From assembly GCA_026214975.1 (NCBI GenBank), contig JAOBSW010000566.1, forward strand, positions 1 to 64,000: a DNA stretch of 64,000 nt, in the 5' to 3' direction. The translations under genes and the position numbers were made by a program. Source of the DNA: Gentiana macrophylla (taxonomy: Eukaryota; Streptophyta; Magnoliopsida; Gentianales; Gentianaceae). Below are positions 22,265 to 33,633 of the stretch, piece by piece (within the stretch, counting starts at the first letter, position 1; each line of letters opens with the position of its first letter). The notes under the pieces were generated by a model. That model did not search any database, had not been told where the DNA came from, and worked only from the letters and a program-made list of their open reading frames with translations.

Positions 22265-22501
22265 AGACCGGGGTTTTTAAGAAAAAAAAAAAGGCTTACA
22301 TACAATACAAAAAGTGAAGGAAATATTAAAATGCGGTGTTGTGTGCATTAAAAATAAACTAATTATACTAAAAATACATATAAAAGTAATGTTTAAATGC
22401 ATCTTAAAAGTATTTGCTACGATGAAAATGTTATATTCAAATAAGAGGCGATCATATAAGAATGGTGAAAGACAAGCTCGAATTATTGTCGAGCTGAATT
22501 G

Positions 22502-22627
22502 CGGGGCAATTCTCCTTTGGCAGCGAGCTAATTATTGTACAAAATTTACAGAAATTAAATAGAATATTGCGATCATTAAATTATGTGTAAGAGAAAATAA
22601 GCTACTGCCAGAGGAGTAGTTGCCCAG
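22502..22627. mobile_element. MITE with GGGCAATTCTCCTTTGGCA ends (member 1)
   Basis: The left end GGGGCAATTCTCCTTTGGCA is mirrored by TGCCAGAGGAGTAGTTGCCC at the right. Related ends occur at 26896-27296 and 37751-37848. The target duplication is not evident. Confidence 0.55.
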
Positions 22628-24554
22628 TAATGCAACTATACACTTAGAAAATTCAAGTGTTGAAATGTGATGGTGAACATGTTTGTAGTTTGAAATGTAT
22701 TTATAGGTAATTAAAGGGCAATATGATTAAATCTTTTTCCTCATGCAACCAGTATATGCTTCAAAAAATCCTTTATTCTTGAAGTTGTAAAGAGAACCCT
22801 AACATGTGCGGATCGATTCTCTTGTTTACGGACGAGGTTAGAAATTTATATTGGGGTGGACGGAACAAAAATAAAAAAATAGGGTTAGAATAACTTTATT
22901 ATATATATAAACTAGTTAACCAAGTAAAAATTATAATAAAAAAAAATAAAAAATAAAAAAACTCGAATGAGCTCAACCCCGAGTCCAATGAATGCATTGA
23001 TTGCGTTATTTCTATACATTTCCTTGTTTTAAGCAATTATTATCATATATTTACTAGTTTTATGGTGTTGGATGCTGGTGTTCTTGCTGATATAGATGAT
23101 GTATTATTACTGGATGTGAGAGAAAAAGAATTAAGATATAACTTTGAGACATATTGCATTTTATTAAGTAAGGTTAATCATATAGTTAAACGACAATGAA
23201 AAGACTACGCAGTAACGGCATTCATTATGACTCAGATAGTATTGATTGACAAAGACGGTGGTCCACCATTAGAAACTTCTACTCGAAAGATATAGTGATG
23301 AGAAATAATGATTTTAAACACGGTAGGTGTCAAATATGAAATCTTTTGATCAGAAGATATTAATGTTGACACATAATAGATTTGATAATAAATTGGTTTG
23401 ACCATGTTTCGTTATACGATGATAATGAGTCTAACATATTGAATTCTTTATTGTCTGACCTAAATTCTATTTCGTTAAAGATATTTCCATGTATTTCCTA
23501 AACTTATTTATCACTCAAGTGACACCGTCTAACCTAAATTCTAGTTCGTTAATGATGTTTTCATGTCTCTCATAAACTTATTTCCATGTCCTCACTCAGG
23601 GTATAATTTGTTGAAATGTTTAATATGTTAATTATGTAAACTTAACCTTCTAAAAGATATGTAATTAAATATTATTGAGGACTTCGAATCATTATTATGC
23701 CATGGAAATTTTTGAGAACATTTGTGTTAAAATGGAATCAAAGTAATAAATAAAATAAATAAACAAGGGTATGAGTATATTGGATATTCTTCAAAATATT
23801 CCACATAGAAGAACTGCACTGTGAAATTTTCCTGAAACAAATACATGATATCAGAACAGAAAACGATTGATTCAAATATATATCTCTATCAACATTGTTT
23901 TACTATTGTTCATTCGTTACACTTTATTGTTGGCCTTGCAGTCATTTATGTGCATTTGCATGTCATGTATCATGTGTCATATACTCTTTGTTATAGACTT
24001 GCACTTGATAAGGTGAGTTGAAGCCAATGGTGTTGTGATGACAGCCTTCCTTTTGAGCTAGGGCGTGAGAATTCGACCATATATATATCGACTTATCTTA
24101 GTAAAAAAAATGTGTATATTGATGTAAGTCAACTAGATGCTACATTTTACGATGTTTTATCCCCATTTCTCATGCGTTTATTGGTGTTTTCGTATCAATT
24201 CGAATAACTATTGTGATAATTTGGTATCTCTTGCGTACATTGTAAATATTATAAAAACGATACTTTTGTCGATTATCTAGGCAATATTGGTCAAGTTTTG
24301 TTATCGGAATCACGTGTGGTAGTCTTGTGATCTTTGAATCTTTATTGGAACAAGTTTCTATCTTTTGGTATAAACTCCATTGCAGCTCTTTTGACATTCA
24401 ATGCGAGTTCTTGAAGTTCATAGCTTTTGGTTGGGTAAATTCTTGAGAAAGACGCGTGAATTTTAACGAATACTCTACTATACAGTTTTAAAACACGTTT
24501 TTCTAGTTTACAGAATCTTTATTTAAGATGAAATGCATCAGACTCTTTAGTTTA
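22628..24554. other. AT-rich intergenic sequence
   Basis: No gene, RNA or clear transposon end recognised. Confidence 0.4.
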
Positions 24555-24690
24555 CATAATGCGGAAGATATAAAGGAAAATTTACAGAATCTAGATGAAT
24601 GCGGTAGATGTAAAAGAAAATTTACAGAATCTAGATGAATGCGGTAGATGTAAAAGAAATTTTACAGAATCTGTAGTTTACAGTAAAAAA
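24555..24690. repeat. Tandem repeat of about 40 bp
   Basis: ATGCGGTAGATGTAAAAGAA plus TTTACAGAATCTAGATGA recurs about three times. Confidence 0.8.
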
Positions 24691-24779
24691 TAGAGTATCT
24701 GCTGTAGTGTTATTTTTCTGTTGAAATCTCTACAATAGAGTTTATAAATGATTTACAGTATCTACTGCAATTGCTCTTA

Positions 24780-25465
24780 GTCTTTACTTGTTATTTAGTT
24801 GTGTTAATAGATATGAAATCCATTTGTGACGTTTGGATTCATAGCTATGAGTGGCTAGTTTCCTTTCTAGCCTGTGATAGTTTTGTATTTATTTGAGTCC
24901 GAAAGGAGATTCTTTGTGTTAGAAAAGAGATAGGAAGACCGAAAGGTAAAACCCACTTTGAGTGGAACTCGGTTTCTTGTTTGGGGTTTATTGTTTATCT
25001 TTGCAACCTTAGAACTTCATCATGTTAAATCATTATGTTTAGAGTTCCTTTAGACCAAGGAGGATACATGGAGTAATCACGGACACTTGTATGAGGGGTG
25101 ATTGCTAGATTAGAGGTTTGCACAGGTAACACTCTTGAGTACTATTGGAAGGTAATTCATTCTCATGATTCTAGTAGATATATAACTTGATCATTGCATT
25201 GTCTTGGCTAGGCCTTTTATCATTTGATATCCGTTTTAGGTCTAGTTTAGTGATTGAACTTCTAGCTTGATCTTTAGACCCTTTATTTTCTTGTTAATTG
25301 TTGACTTGAATCAAGATAATATAGTTAATCGGTACTTAACATCACAATCTTCGTGGGATACAACATTGACTCCACTTACTAGACTACAATTGACCCGGTA
25401 TACTGTTCGGCGATTTTGGACACCTGGAAAAGTTCGATCATATATGCAGCCTTTTCAAACATGAC
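24780..25465 (+). mobile_element. LTR remnant (U5 side)
   Basis: The run CGTGGGATACAACATTGACTC followed by an ACTACAATTGACCCGGTATA-like stretch and a decayed TTTTGGACACC resembles the end of common plant LTRs and the start of the internal region. No left end or coding sequence was found. Confidence 0.35.
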
Positions 25466-25569
25466 AACTAGAGTATAATACTCGATTTACATTTTTACGA
25501 ATCTCTAGAGGCAATGCAGGAAGAACCCTTTGGGTTGAGGCAAAACCTATTTTTTTTCAACGATTAATA

Positions 25570-26279
25570 CAAGGACGGAACCAAGATTTTTTTATCTGGG
25601 TGGGCTTGAATCAAAATTTTAGTAAATTTTACTTTATAGCGTAAAAAAATTTCGAAGTCTACAATTCAACAAAAAATCATTATGAGTCCATAAGACGGGA
25701 TCAGTATCTCTATTCTCAAATAACTAAATTAAATCACAAACTTATATGAATTTAATAAACATTAAGCATCCGACATGTTAACCTGGAAGAGATCTAATTG
25801 ATTTCGGAACAGACGGGCTGGCAAAAACAAAAAATTTGCTCTACATATAAGTTAATAACAAACACAACTTTGTCAATCATCATTCCAAAAAAAAAAAAAA
25901 AATCAAGAAAACATAGAAGAGAATCGGGCAAAAATGATGTTGATTTAAAAGAAATTGAAAAAGAAACTCCTACCAATAATGTAAATTCCTTACAAAAACA
26001 TAAATACAACCACATATAAAAGATTTGTCGGACAATTGAAAAGATGGGCCGACTACTGAAAGTTATAAGTGAAAGGACTGGATTCTAGAGTTATTGGTGG
26101 GCTGTGTTAAAATTGTTGGGGTGGGCTGATTTAAAGCTATATAATTAATTTGTTGTTGTTGTTATTATTATATTATTATTATTATTATATCCTAATGCTA
26201 TATATTTTTAAAAAAAAAATTAAAAAAATTTGTTGGGTGGGCTTAGCACCCCGCACCTTACATGCTAGATACGTCCTTG
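25570..26279. mobile_element. Non-autonomous hAT element
   Basis: This 710 bp element has CAAGGACG at the left and CGTCCTTG at the right. It has a perfect 8 bp target duplication GATTAATA (25562-25569 and 26280-26287). No transposase. Confidence 0.88.
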
Positions 26280-26895
26280 GATTAATATGAAATTAATTAA
26301 TGATCAATATGTATGCTACTAGGTTAAGTAACTTACATGTTTGATTTGCCTTGCTCTCAAATCGAAACCAAACTAAAACCGTAGAAATGAAAGATTAAAT
26401 CAAATCAACCTAATTTCATACGATTAGTTTTGGTTTTTATATTTCAACCCAAAATGTTTGATTTGATTTTGAAAATCCTTAACACCGAACTATATATGAA
26501 CACCTCTAATTAATACAAAATGTTCATCCTCTTCTCTCTAGGGCTCTTCCTCTCCCCAAAGGTTAGTAACATTACATTTCTCAAAAAGAGAAAAATGAAA
26601 ATGATATTCCAATGATATATTCTACAAGATTTTGTGGATTTAAAAGTTAGGACATGCAAAAGGGACTTTTTTGCAAAAGGAATCAGGACCATAAAAGTAT
26701 ACCCTTTATAGAGGTATTTTCACAAGCATATGCTTTTCAAATCCTCAGCATATCCTAACAGAATGTGCTCACAATGTCCTATAAATAGGGTTTTCTTGAT
26801 CCCAATGTTCATGCGGCGAACCGAGCTTGATTTATAGTCCTAGTGTTCAAAAGTGAAATCAAAGAAAGATACGTACGTGGTAGTGTTTAGAATAA

Positions 26896-27296
26896 CAGTG
26901 CAATTCTCCTTTGGCATGGAGAGTGTGTGGTGATATTTTACGTAGGGGCGATACTACTGTCACAACGGTTGTGATACAACGAGTGATACAACATATATGT
27001 ATACTCGTGGGTCCTAACTTAACCAATGGTGTGGAAGTATGCTGTGTCAGTCGTGTGTCATATAACTATTGTAGCGGTAGAATTTTCCTAAGAATAATTA
27101 TACTGTCACAATCATTCTGACACAAGAAATATAATAAAATGATGTGGAAGTGATCATGATACATTTCATGATGTGACGATAGAACTCTAAGTCTGAATGT
27201 CATATCATATATGTTATGATGATTGTGATAGTAACATTATTTTACATCGAAATGTATACTTGCATACTACTCTATTGCCAAAGGAGACTTGCCCTG
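26896..27296. mobile_element. MITE with CAATTCTCCTTTGGCA ends (member 2)
   Basis: CAGTGCAATTCTCCTTTGGC at the left pairs with GCCAAAGGAGACTTGCCCTG at the right. The interior is AT-rich and non-coding. Confidence 0.6.
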
Positions 27297-28721
27297 CCAT
27301 TCAAACCTACTATAATGAACATGGAGCTTCATTTCTACTCAAGAGACATGTGTATAGGAATGGGAAGGTATGTTTTATTTGTGTTGTTATATTGTTATAA
27401 TCAATGAGCTATTATTTACATCCCACCCGATCTATCATTGTACTATATATATATATTGTTTTCAAAGATTCGATTCCTTAATTGAGCTACATTCAGGAGA
27501 GTTGCTTATAATGTAACGCTACTATCACAATCATTTAGCCCACAATGTATGGCGTAACTTTTTTTTTACATAGATGATCATCATGTATGACAATTGATCA
27601 CGATATAAACATTACCTTGGATTGTGAGTAGATGATCGTTTTATAACCGAAGACTTAGAAGAAAAAAAATGTTGAGCACCCGATTATAAGGTAAGGGTAA
27701 AAGTGTAAGGGCCAAATGCAATGGATCTTGGAGTTGATGTATAAGTATCATTATACAGCATAAAATGACATATTCACTCCATGTATCAGTTCACAACTTT
27801 TTTTAGGAACATGTCACGTGTTTATCACCATTGACCAGAGTGTAAGACTCATTGATTAAAATAAGTCCTACCATAATCGGTATTGATAAGAGTGTTGACT
27901 GATATTTGAAATGAATACATAGAGTGTATGTATATCACTACCCTATATATTCGAAAATAATATATATATTCACTCCATTTATCACTTCACGTATTTAACA
28001 TCCAACATCAAAGTGTATGACTCATTGGTGATATAAGTCACACCATAATCGATGGAGGGGGAAATTTGAAAACCAAGTTTGTCACATGTCCGATATTTTT
28101 TTCTCGGGTTGTGCGGAATCGACATTTGTAAATCAACTTATCTGCAGAAAATATCTACAAGAAATAACATTTCTCGTAGATCTTAAGGAAAAAACATTTT
28201 CAAATTTAGCGATTGAGTAGTGATACGGACACAATCGTTTGTATTGTAACGAGTGTCACAACGTATATCTACACCGTTGATTCCTAACGTTAGACTAATT
28301 GATCACCATTACTCCTTCATGATCAATGTCAGATCACGCGTCATGCAAGATTTCGTTGTGTCGTAGCGGTCGTGTCTCTATCATTACTAATAACGAATTT
28401 TTAATTTCTAAGTATTAGGCTAGTCCTTCATAATTTTTCAAAAAGAAGGCTGTTTCTCTTACAAAATTTCTGATGGAAGTTTTCACTCATAAAATTTGTA
28501 AGGGGCGAGAATCTACCCCCCCCAAATTTTCAATCTGGAAGAAATCATCCCCAACAAAATTTCTGAGGAGAGACTAATATTGGGGGTGAGCCTCTTAAGG
28601 TTATATGTAAAAAAATTCTGCAGATAACTTAGTTTACAAATGTCAGATTCTACACAACCTAAAAAAGAATACAGACCTTTGACAACCCTAATTTCCGAAT
28701 TTCCCGCTAAAGAGTGTGGTG
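27297..28721. other. AT-rich intergenic sequence
   Basis: Frames here are short and unlike known proteins. No RNA gene seen. Confidence 0.4.
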
Positions 28722-28916
28722 CAGTGGCGGATCTAGAAAATAAATTTCTTAGTGAAAACACTAGAGCAAAAATAATGATTTATCAATTATCAGAGGCACA
28801 TACCGAAGATATTTCACATTTTTCTACAACAACATTATATCATTTCAATACCAAAAAGAAATCCGTATCTCAATCGGGGCATTGACCCCTCCCTTCATGC
28901 TCTACATCCGCCCCTG
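28722..28916. mobile_element. Short hAT MITE
   Basis: CAGTGGCGGATCTAG at the left and CATCCGCCCCTG at the right are hAT-type ends. The flanking octamers GTGTGGTG and CTGTGGAG match imperfectly. Confidence 0.6.
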
Positions 28917-29186
28917 ACTGTGGAGTGATACATATAGTGAACATATGAACTTGATGTATCACTTCAATGCCATAACTTTTTGTGAGCTACTTCCCTAGAA
29001 ATAAGATTTTGGATTCTCTGCCGTGACAAATTGCTGTTAATTTTGCTGTTACAAGAGGAATTACACAGAACGACGTTGTTTTGTATAATTCCTCTTTTTA
29101 TATGTTGGATCAATACAACGTCGTTTTAATGTCATACATTTACCACAACAGCCTGCTGTGTATTAACCTACGGACGATCTGATCTC

Positions 29187-29194
29187 TATAAATA
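29187..29194 (+). promoter_or_regulatory. TATA box of the UGT pseudogene
   Basis: TATAAATA lies about 130 bp upstream of the decayed start codon. A pyrimidine-rich leader (29235-29290) lies between them. Confidence 0.45.
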
Positions 29195-29316
29195 GATAGA
29201 TTACAAGCTAATGAATACAAGTACACATACTTTGGTCTCAAACACCCCTTCCCTCACCTCCCCTTCCCTCCCCCCTCCCCTCCCTTCCTTGAGAGCAATT
29301 TTAATAACCTAATACA

Positions 29317-30058
29317 ATGAGTGAAAATGGCATGAAGATTAATTGTCATGTACCCATGGTTTGCAATGGGCCATTTCATACCATTTCTTCATTTTGACAA
29401 TAAACTTGCCGAAAGAAATCAAGAAATCTTATTCATTTGACCCATAAAAACACAATCGAAATATATAGCAGCAATTTAATCCAAATTTGATTAAATTTGC
29501 GTATTCCAATTGATGTTCCTCAAGTTGAAGGTGTTCCTTTTGGAGCTAACCCGATTTCCATTCATTGCTGCTTTTAAACCGCACATCGGTCTCAAGACTA
29601 TTGAAGAAGCTTTACCATATGGTTTTGAATCAAGAATTCAAGAAAGAGGAATTGTTTATGGCGGCTGGGTCCCACAACAACCGATTTTATCACATATATC
29701 TATAGGAAGCTTTGTTACACATTGCGGGACAGGGTCGATAACAGAGGCGTTGGTAACCGAATGTAAAATGGTTCTATTACCACATCACGGTGATCAATTC
29801 ATCTTCGCGAGAGCCTTGAGTGGTGATCTTAAAGTCGGGCTAGAGATCGAAACGGGCTATGAAGATGGAAAGTTCACAAAAGATGGTGTTTTTAAAACTA
29901 TGAAGAGTGCAATGGATGTAGAAAATGAGATTGGGGAAAGGGTGAGAGGGAATCATGATAAGTTGAGGCATAATTTTTTGAAGAAAGATGTTGAAAATGG
30001 TTACATTGATGAGTTTGTTGAAAAGATGCAAGCTTTATTGGCATATGATAAGATCTAG
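29317..30058 (+). pseudogene. UDP-glycosyltransferase pseudogene (UGT79/UGT91-like)
   Basis: Family-1 glycosyltransferases move a sugar from UDP-sugar to small molecules such as flavonoids. The original start ATG (29317) is followed by a broken N-terminal region resembling the family's opening, including a recognisable IPIDVPQVEGVPFGAN piece. About 200 codons of the middle are missing. The C-terminal part is open to the stop TAG at 30056. It includes PFIAAFKPHIGLKTIEEALP and the complete 44-residue PSPG box, from W at residue 53 to Q at 96 (numbered from 29510), with HCG at 71-73 and D95/Q96. Q at the last position is usual for glucose donors. Intact enzymes are about 450-470 residues, so this cannot be functional. 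Confidence 0.85.
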
Positions 30059-30956
30059 TATTGGGGTAAGGAAATGTAGTTACCACGATAATATATTTTA
30101 CTTGATTGATCATGATGCAACACTGTGACATTATTTCTTTGTTACGGTCCGGGAAGACGTCTTTTTCCGGACCTCGAAGTATGGATATGAACAAAGTCTC
30201 ATTCCATACCTGATTGTTATTTTTGGTACACCAATAATCCTTCAGTTTAACACAGTCAGTTATCTTAACACAGCCACTCAACCATACATAGATATTTCAC
30301 TAGCCTCACTAGCCCACCTTAAAATAAATTTCTGACTCCGTCATTCCGTAGGTATGATATATATGAACAAAGTTTCATCTCGACAATTGGTCATAAACAA
30401 AGTGTAAAATATACTTGGTGGTTGGAAAACTAGGATGTTTACCTATTGGGAGAGGCTAGTTCTCCTCGAGGTTGTTATAATTAAGAGCTTAGGGTGTACT
30501 GCTTTTCCATGTTTCATGCTCCAACGGATATTATTACCCGAGCGGCGAGTGCCCGTATCTTTTGGTGTGGTTCAGTGTAGGGATGAACAAAAGATGGCTT
30601 GGATTCTTTTGTAGTGGTTCTATGTAGGGATGAACATAATTAAGATGGCTTGAATTTCCTGGCCGACGTCTATTTTAAGAAATTCATAGTAATATCGTGC
30701 ACTTCATTTCATATGCTTGAAAACAAATTAAACCAAAAACAATTTCCTTTCATATGCTTGAAAACAAATTAAACCAAAAACATTTTCCTATCAAGAAAAG
30801 TACAAGTAGCTATGACGCCAAATTTATTACATCACAACAAACAAAACCCGACCACCGTACGAGAAAGAGAAATATAAAACAACGTTCATATACACGCGAC
30901 ACATAACTTGATTAGAAAAACACGGTCTTTTTGGACATAATAGTGAAGTCTATTTC
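30059..30956. other. Intergenic, with a short tandem repeat
   Basis: The region between the UGT pseudogene and the end of the OBAP gene. TTTCATATGCTTGAAAACAA with its following bases (41 bp) is repeated directly at about 30708-30789. No other feature seen. Confidence 0.5.
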
Positions 30957-32222
30957 CTAAACAAAGACTCTTGGAACAGATTCTAGAGGCTGACAATCGA
31001 CTTCCCTCAGCACCGTCTTTAGTCCTTTACCAGCCGCATTAGCTAATGGATGAATACCATGGTCAGGCCCACTCATGTATGCCCTGTTTTCTCTTTCCTT
31101 CTCGTACGAGACGCCATAACGTTTCTCCACATCTGATTTGAAATCAACAAAATCATAAATAAATATAACATAGAAAATCACGATTGTGTCTTCTATTACG
31201 TTAACACTACCCTGTTGTGACAACTGTTATGAGATAATAACAATGCTCATATTCGAATCACTAATATCTCATGTACACAACTGTAACAACTGTTATGATA
31301 GTAACAATGCTCTTACTAGAATCATACCTTCAGCTAGTTGAGGGTAAAGCTGGCCATCCCTAGTAAGACTCATCATAATCTCAGGTATACCAAGCGGAAG
31401 AGTATCCCCTCTATCAACTTGCCAAAAATGGATAGTTTTTCCATAAGTCTTTGCAACTTTCTCCAAGTCTTGCCTCTCCACAGGACCTGGTACCCCAGGC
31501 ATGAACAAGTACCCACCCTTAACCTCATATTCATGACTATGCCACATCGGCTTCTCGTTATCCGGTAACGTCAAGAAAATCGACTCCGTTACGATGTACT
31601 CTATCCCAATCAAACGGCCATCGTCTCCGGGCTTATCGTATATGAGACACTGCCTGAATTCATCAAAGACAGTCTTCAATTCGGTGTGCTAAACTTTTTT
31701 TATAATGCTACTTTATGACAGTGCTACTATCATCACAACATAATAACTAAGCAGTGAAACAACACTAGTTTACCACTATTGATTATGAAAACAAAAAAAT
31801 TACGGGCGACGTTCATAATAAAGTAGTCGCAACAAAATGACAACCAACAAAGCAAGAACGGGGACCAGGCCGTTCATAATATATCTTAGACCAGGGGACG
31901 GATCCAGTAATTTTATGTTGTTAAATATGGAAAGTTTTTCTATGATGAGAATATTTAAGAGTAATACACGTGGATGATTCTGGACCATAAATGTATGGTC
32001 CAGAATCATCCACGTGTATCTACTCTGATAAAAATAGAGTTGAGTGATTATGAAAGAATTACCCGTTAAATAAATCATCTTGTGTAACAAATGGTACAAC
32101 ATAATATGACGATCTTTTCAATATGTGACATTTATATTCAAAACAAAGAGTACGTCTTACTACCAAATCATAAAATCATAAGAAGTACTACCACACATCA
32201 AGGCATAACATTTATCTATATT

Positions 32223-32253
<31 letters not shown>

Positions 32254-32503
32254 ATGACAAATTGATTGAGACTTTATTTATTTATTACCTGAATTCTTGA
32301 TTCTGATGGCCACAGAAATGGTGTGCCTCAACTTGACGAGTCATATCATGTGCATAGAAATGGAAAGCACAGAGATGCTGGTGGATCTTGTTCACCGGAC
32401 CGAACCCTTGGATGGTGGCGGTGGCGGTTTCGACGATGGAAGTGGTGGTTTTCGTGGGCTCTCCGGGGACTTCTTGCGGCGTTGGAACATTGCTAGCTGC
32501 CAT
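30957..32503 (-). CDS. OBAP1-like: Oil body-associated protein 1-like (OBAP, DUF1264), three exons
   Basis: Exons 32503-32289, 31653-31328 and 31132-30957 join to 717 bp, a 238-residue protein. OBAP proteins are seed proteins that help keep oil bodies stable. The splice sites are canonical: TTCAG|GTAATA to TTCAG|GCAGTG, and GAAG|GTATGA to AATCAG|ATGTGG; both joins keep the family's reading (EFRQCLIYD and [12 protein letters not shown]). Conserved blocks include [20 protein letters not shown] (about residues 33-52), [54 protein letters not shown] and HPLANA. Length matches the usual 240-245. The start ATG lies in a MAASNVPTP context and is followed by [18 protein letters not shown]. No damage is visible. 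Intron 1 (635 bp) contains a palindrome and a TA tract. It is the only intact host gene in the window. Confidence 0.92.
31964..32019. repeat. Perfect 26-bp palindrome in OBAP intron 1
   Basis: Arms 31964-31989 and 31994-32019 are exact complements around the 4-nt loop AATG. Pairing extends outward with one bulge (AGAGTA / TACTCT). Each arm holds CACGTG. It could fold as a strong hairpin in RNA or DNA, or be the remains of a foldback MITE. Confidence 0.85.
32225..32252. repeat. (TA)n microsatellite in OBAP intron 1
   Basis: About 14 TA units. Confidence 0.9.
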
Positions 32504-32623
32504 GACTGACCGACTTCTTCTTCTTCTTTATTTTTTATTTTTCTATGTATGTATGTGTGTGTGTGATGAAAAGTATAATCTTTTGGATCCTTTATTATTT
32601 GCGAAAGCGGTTTACATGCGAAG

Positions 32624-32646
32624 TCACACGTTGCATGCTACGTGTC
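32624..32646 (-). promoter_or_regulatory. ABRE and RY motif cluster upstream of OBAP
   Basis: Read on the minus strand, GACACGT is followed by GCATGC and AACGTGTG, about 120-145 bp upstream of the ATG. ABA-responsive ACGTGTC-type sites next to an RY (CATGC) site are typical of seed-maturation promoters bound by bZIP and B3 factors, which fits a seed oil-body gene. Confidence 0.55.
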
Positions 32647-32699
32647 TTACGATTAAGTATTGTTGGGTCACATGTTTTGTAACGTGTCCATAGGACCAA

Positions 32700-33201
32700 G
32701 CTTTGATTGTTGTTACTGCGATCGTGTAATTATTCTGTGGTGTCTTTATTTCATGTGCATTCTAGATTTACATTGTATAACATATGTCTTTTACACTATA
32801 AAATTCACTGATTTTATGATAGTCTGGTCTAAGTTTTGGATCATCATATCATTAATTTTGAAAAAAAAAGTTGTTTGGTGTTTTTTTTTTCTTCTGGGGA
32901 GTGATAGATTTACTCCCTTAAGACTACATCATTTTTATACCATCATCATTTCACCACATATTTTTTACTTATAAAAATACTTTAAAAAAATTGAAACTAT
33001 CACAACCACAAAATTATCTTGGGTGTAAAAATGGTGTAGAGTTAAGAGACTAAGAGAGTAACTCTATCATTATCATTTTTCCCCCTTACAGTTAGAGGCT
33101 ATTTTAAATCCAATAATTCCTATTAGTTTTGGTACATCAAGTAGGATTTGGTTAATGATCAATCTAAATTTTGCCATAATAAACATTTTAAAATTAATAT
33201 A
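32700..33201. other. Intergenic sequence
   Basis: Upstream flank of OBAP. AT-rich, nothing recognised. Confidence 0.4.
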
Positions 33202-33474
33202 CTCCCATCATTCCAAAATAACTCATGCAATTGATAAAAATATGCATATCAAGGAGGTGGATTAATACTTTAATTTGAATATCAAAATGACTAAAAAAAA
33301 ACCCTATGTTATTATTAATGCAATGTTGTTTCTATTCTATCACTACTTAATAAATAAGGGTAAATGTAGAAAGAAAAAAAACTTAATAAATGATATATTG
33401 AAAATGTAACCGTCCCATATAAAATAGAACAAATGATTTCTACAAATGTATCGGTTATTTTAGAACAGAGGAAG
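33202..33474. mobile_element. Stowaway-type (Tc1/mariner) MITE
   Basis: The left end CTCCCATCATTCCAAAATAA pairs with the right end TTATTTTAGAACAGAGGAAG. Both are flanked by TA. Interior AT-rich. Confidence 0.75.
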
Positions 33475-33633
33475 TAAGATTTTACTGTGTAAACAATGGA
33501 AAATAATGCACACGTTTTACGGTATGAGCATTGAAAAACGCATGTGTTTTATGTTGTAAACAATGTAAATTTAATGAGCGTGTGTTTTCCATTGTATAAT
33601 ATACACACGTTTTACATTGTAAATCATTACTTA

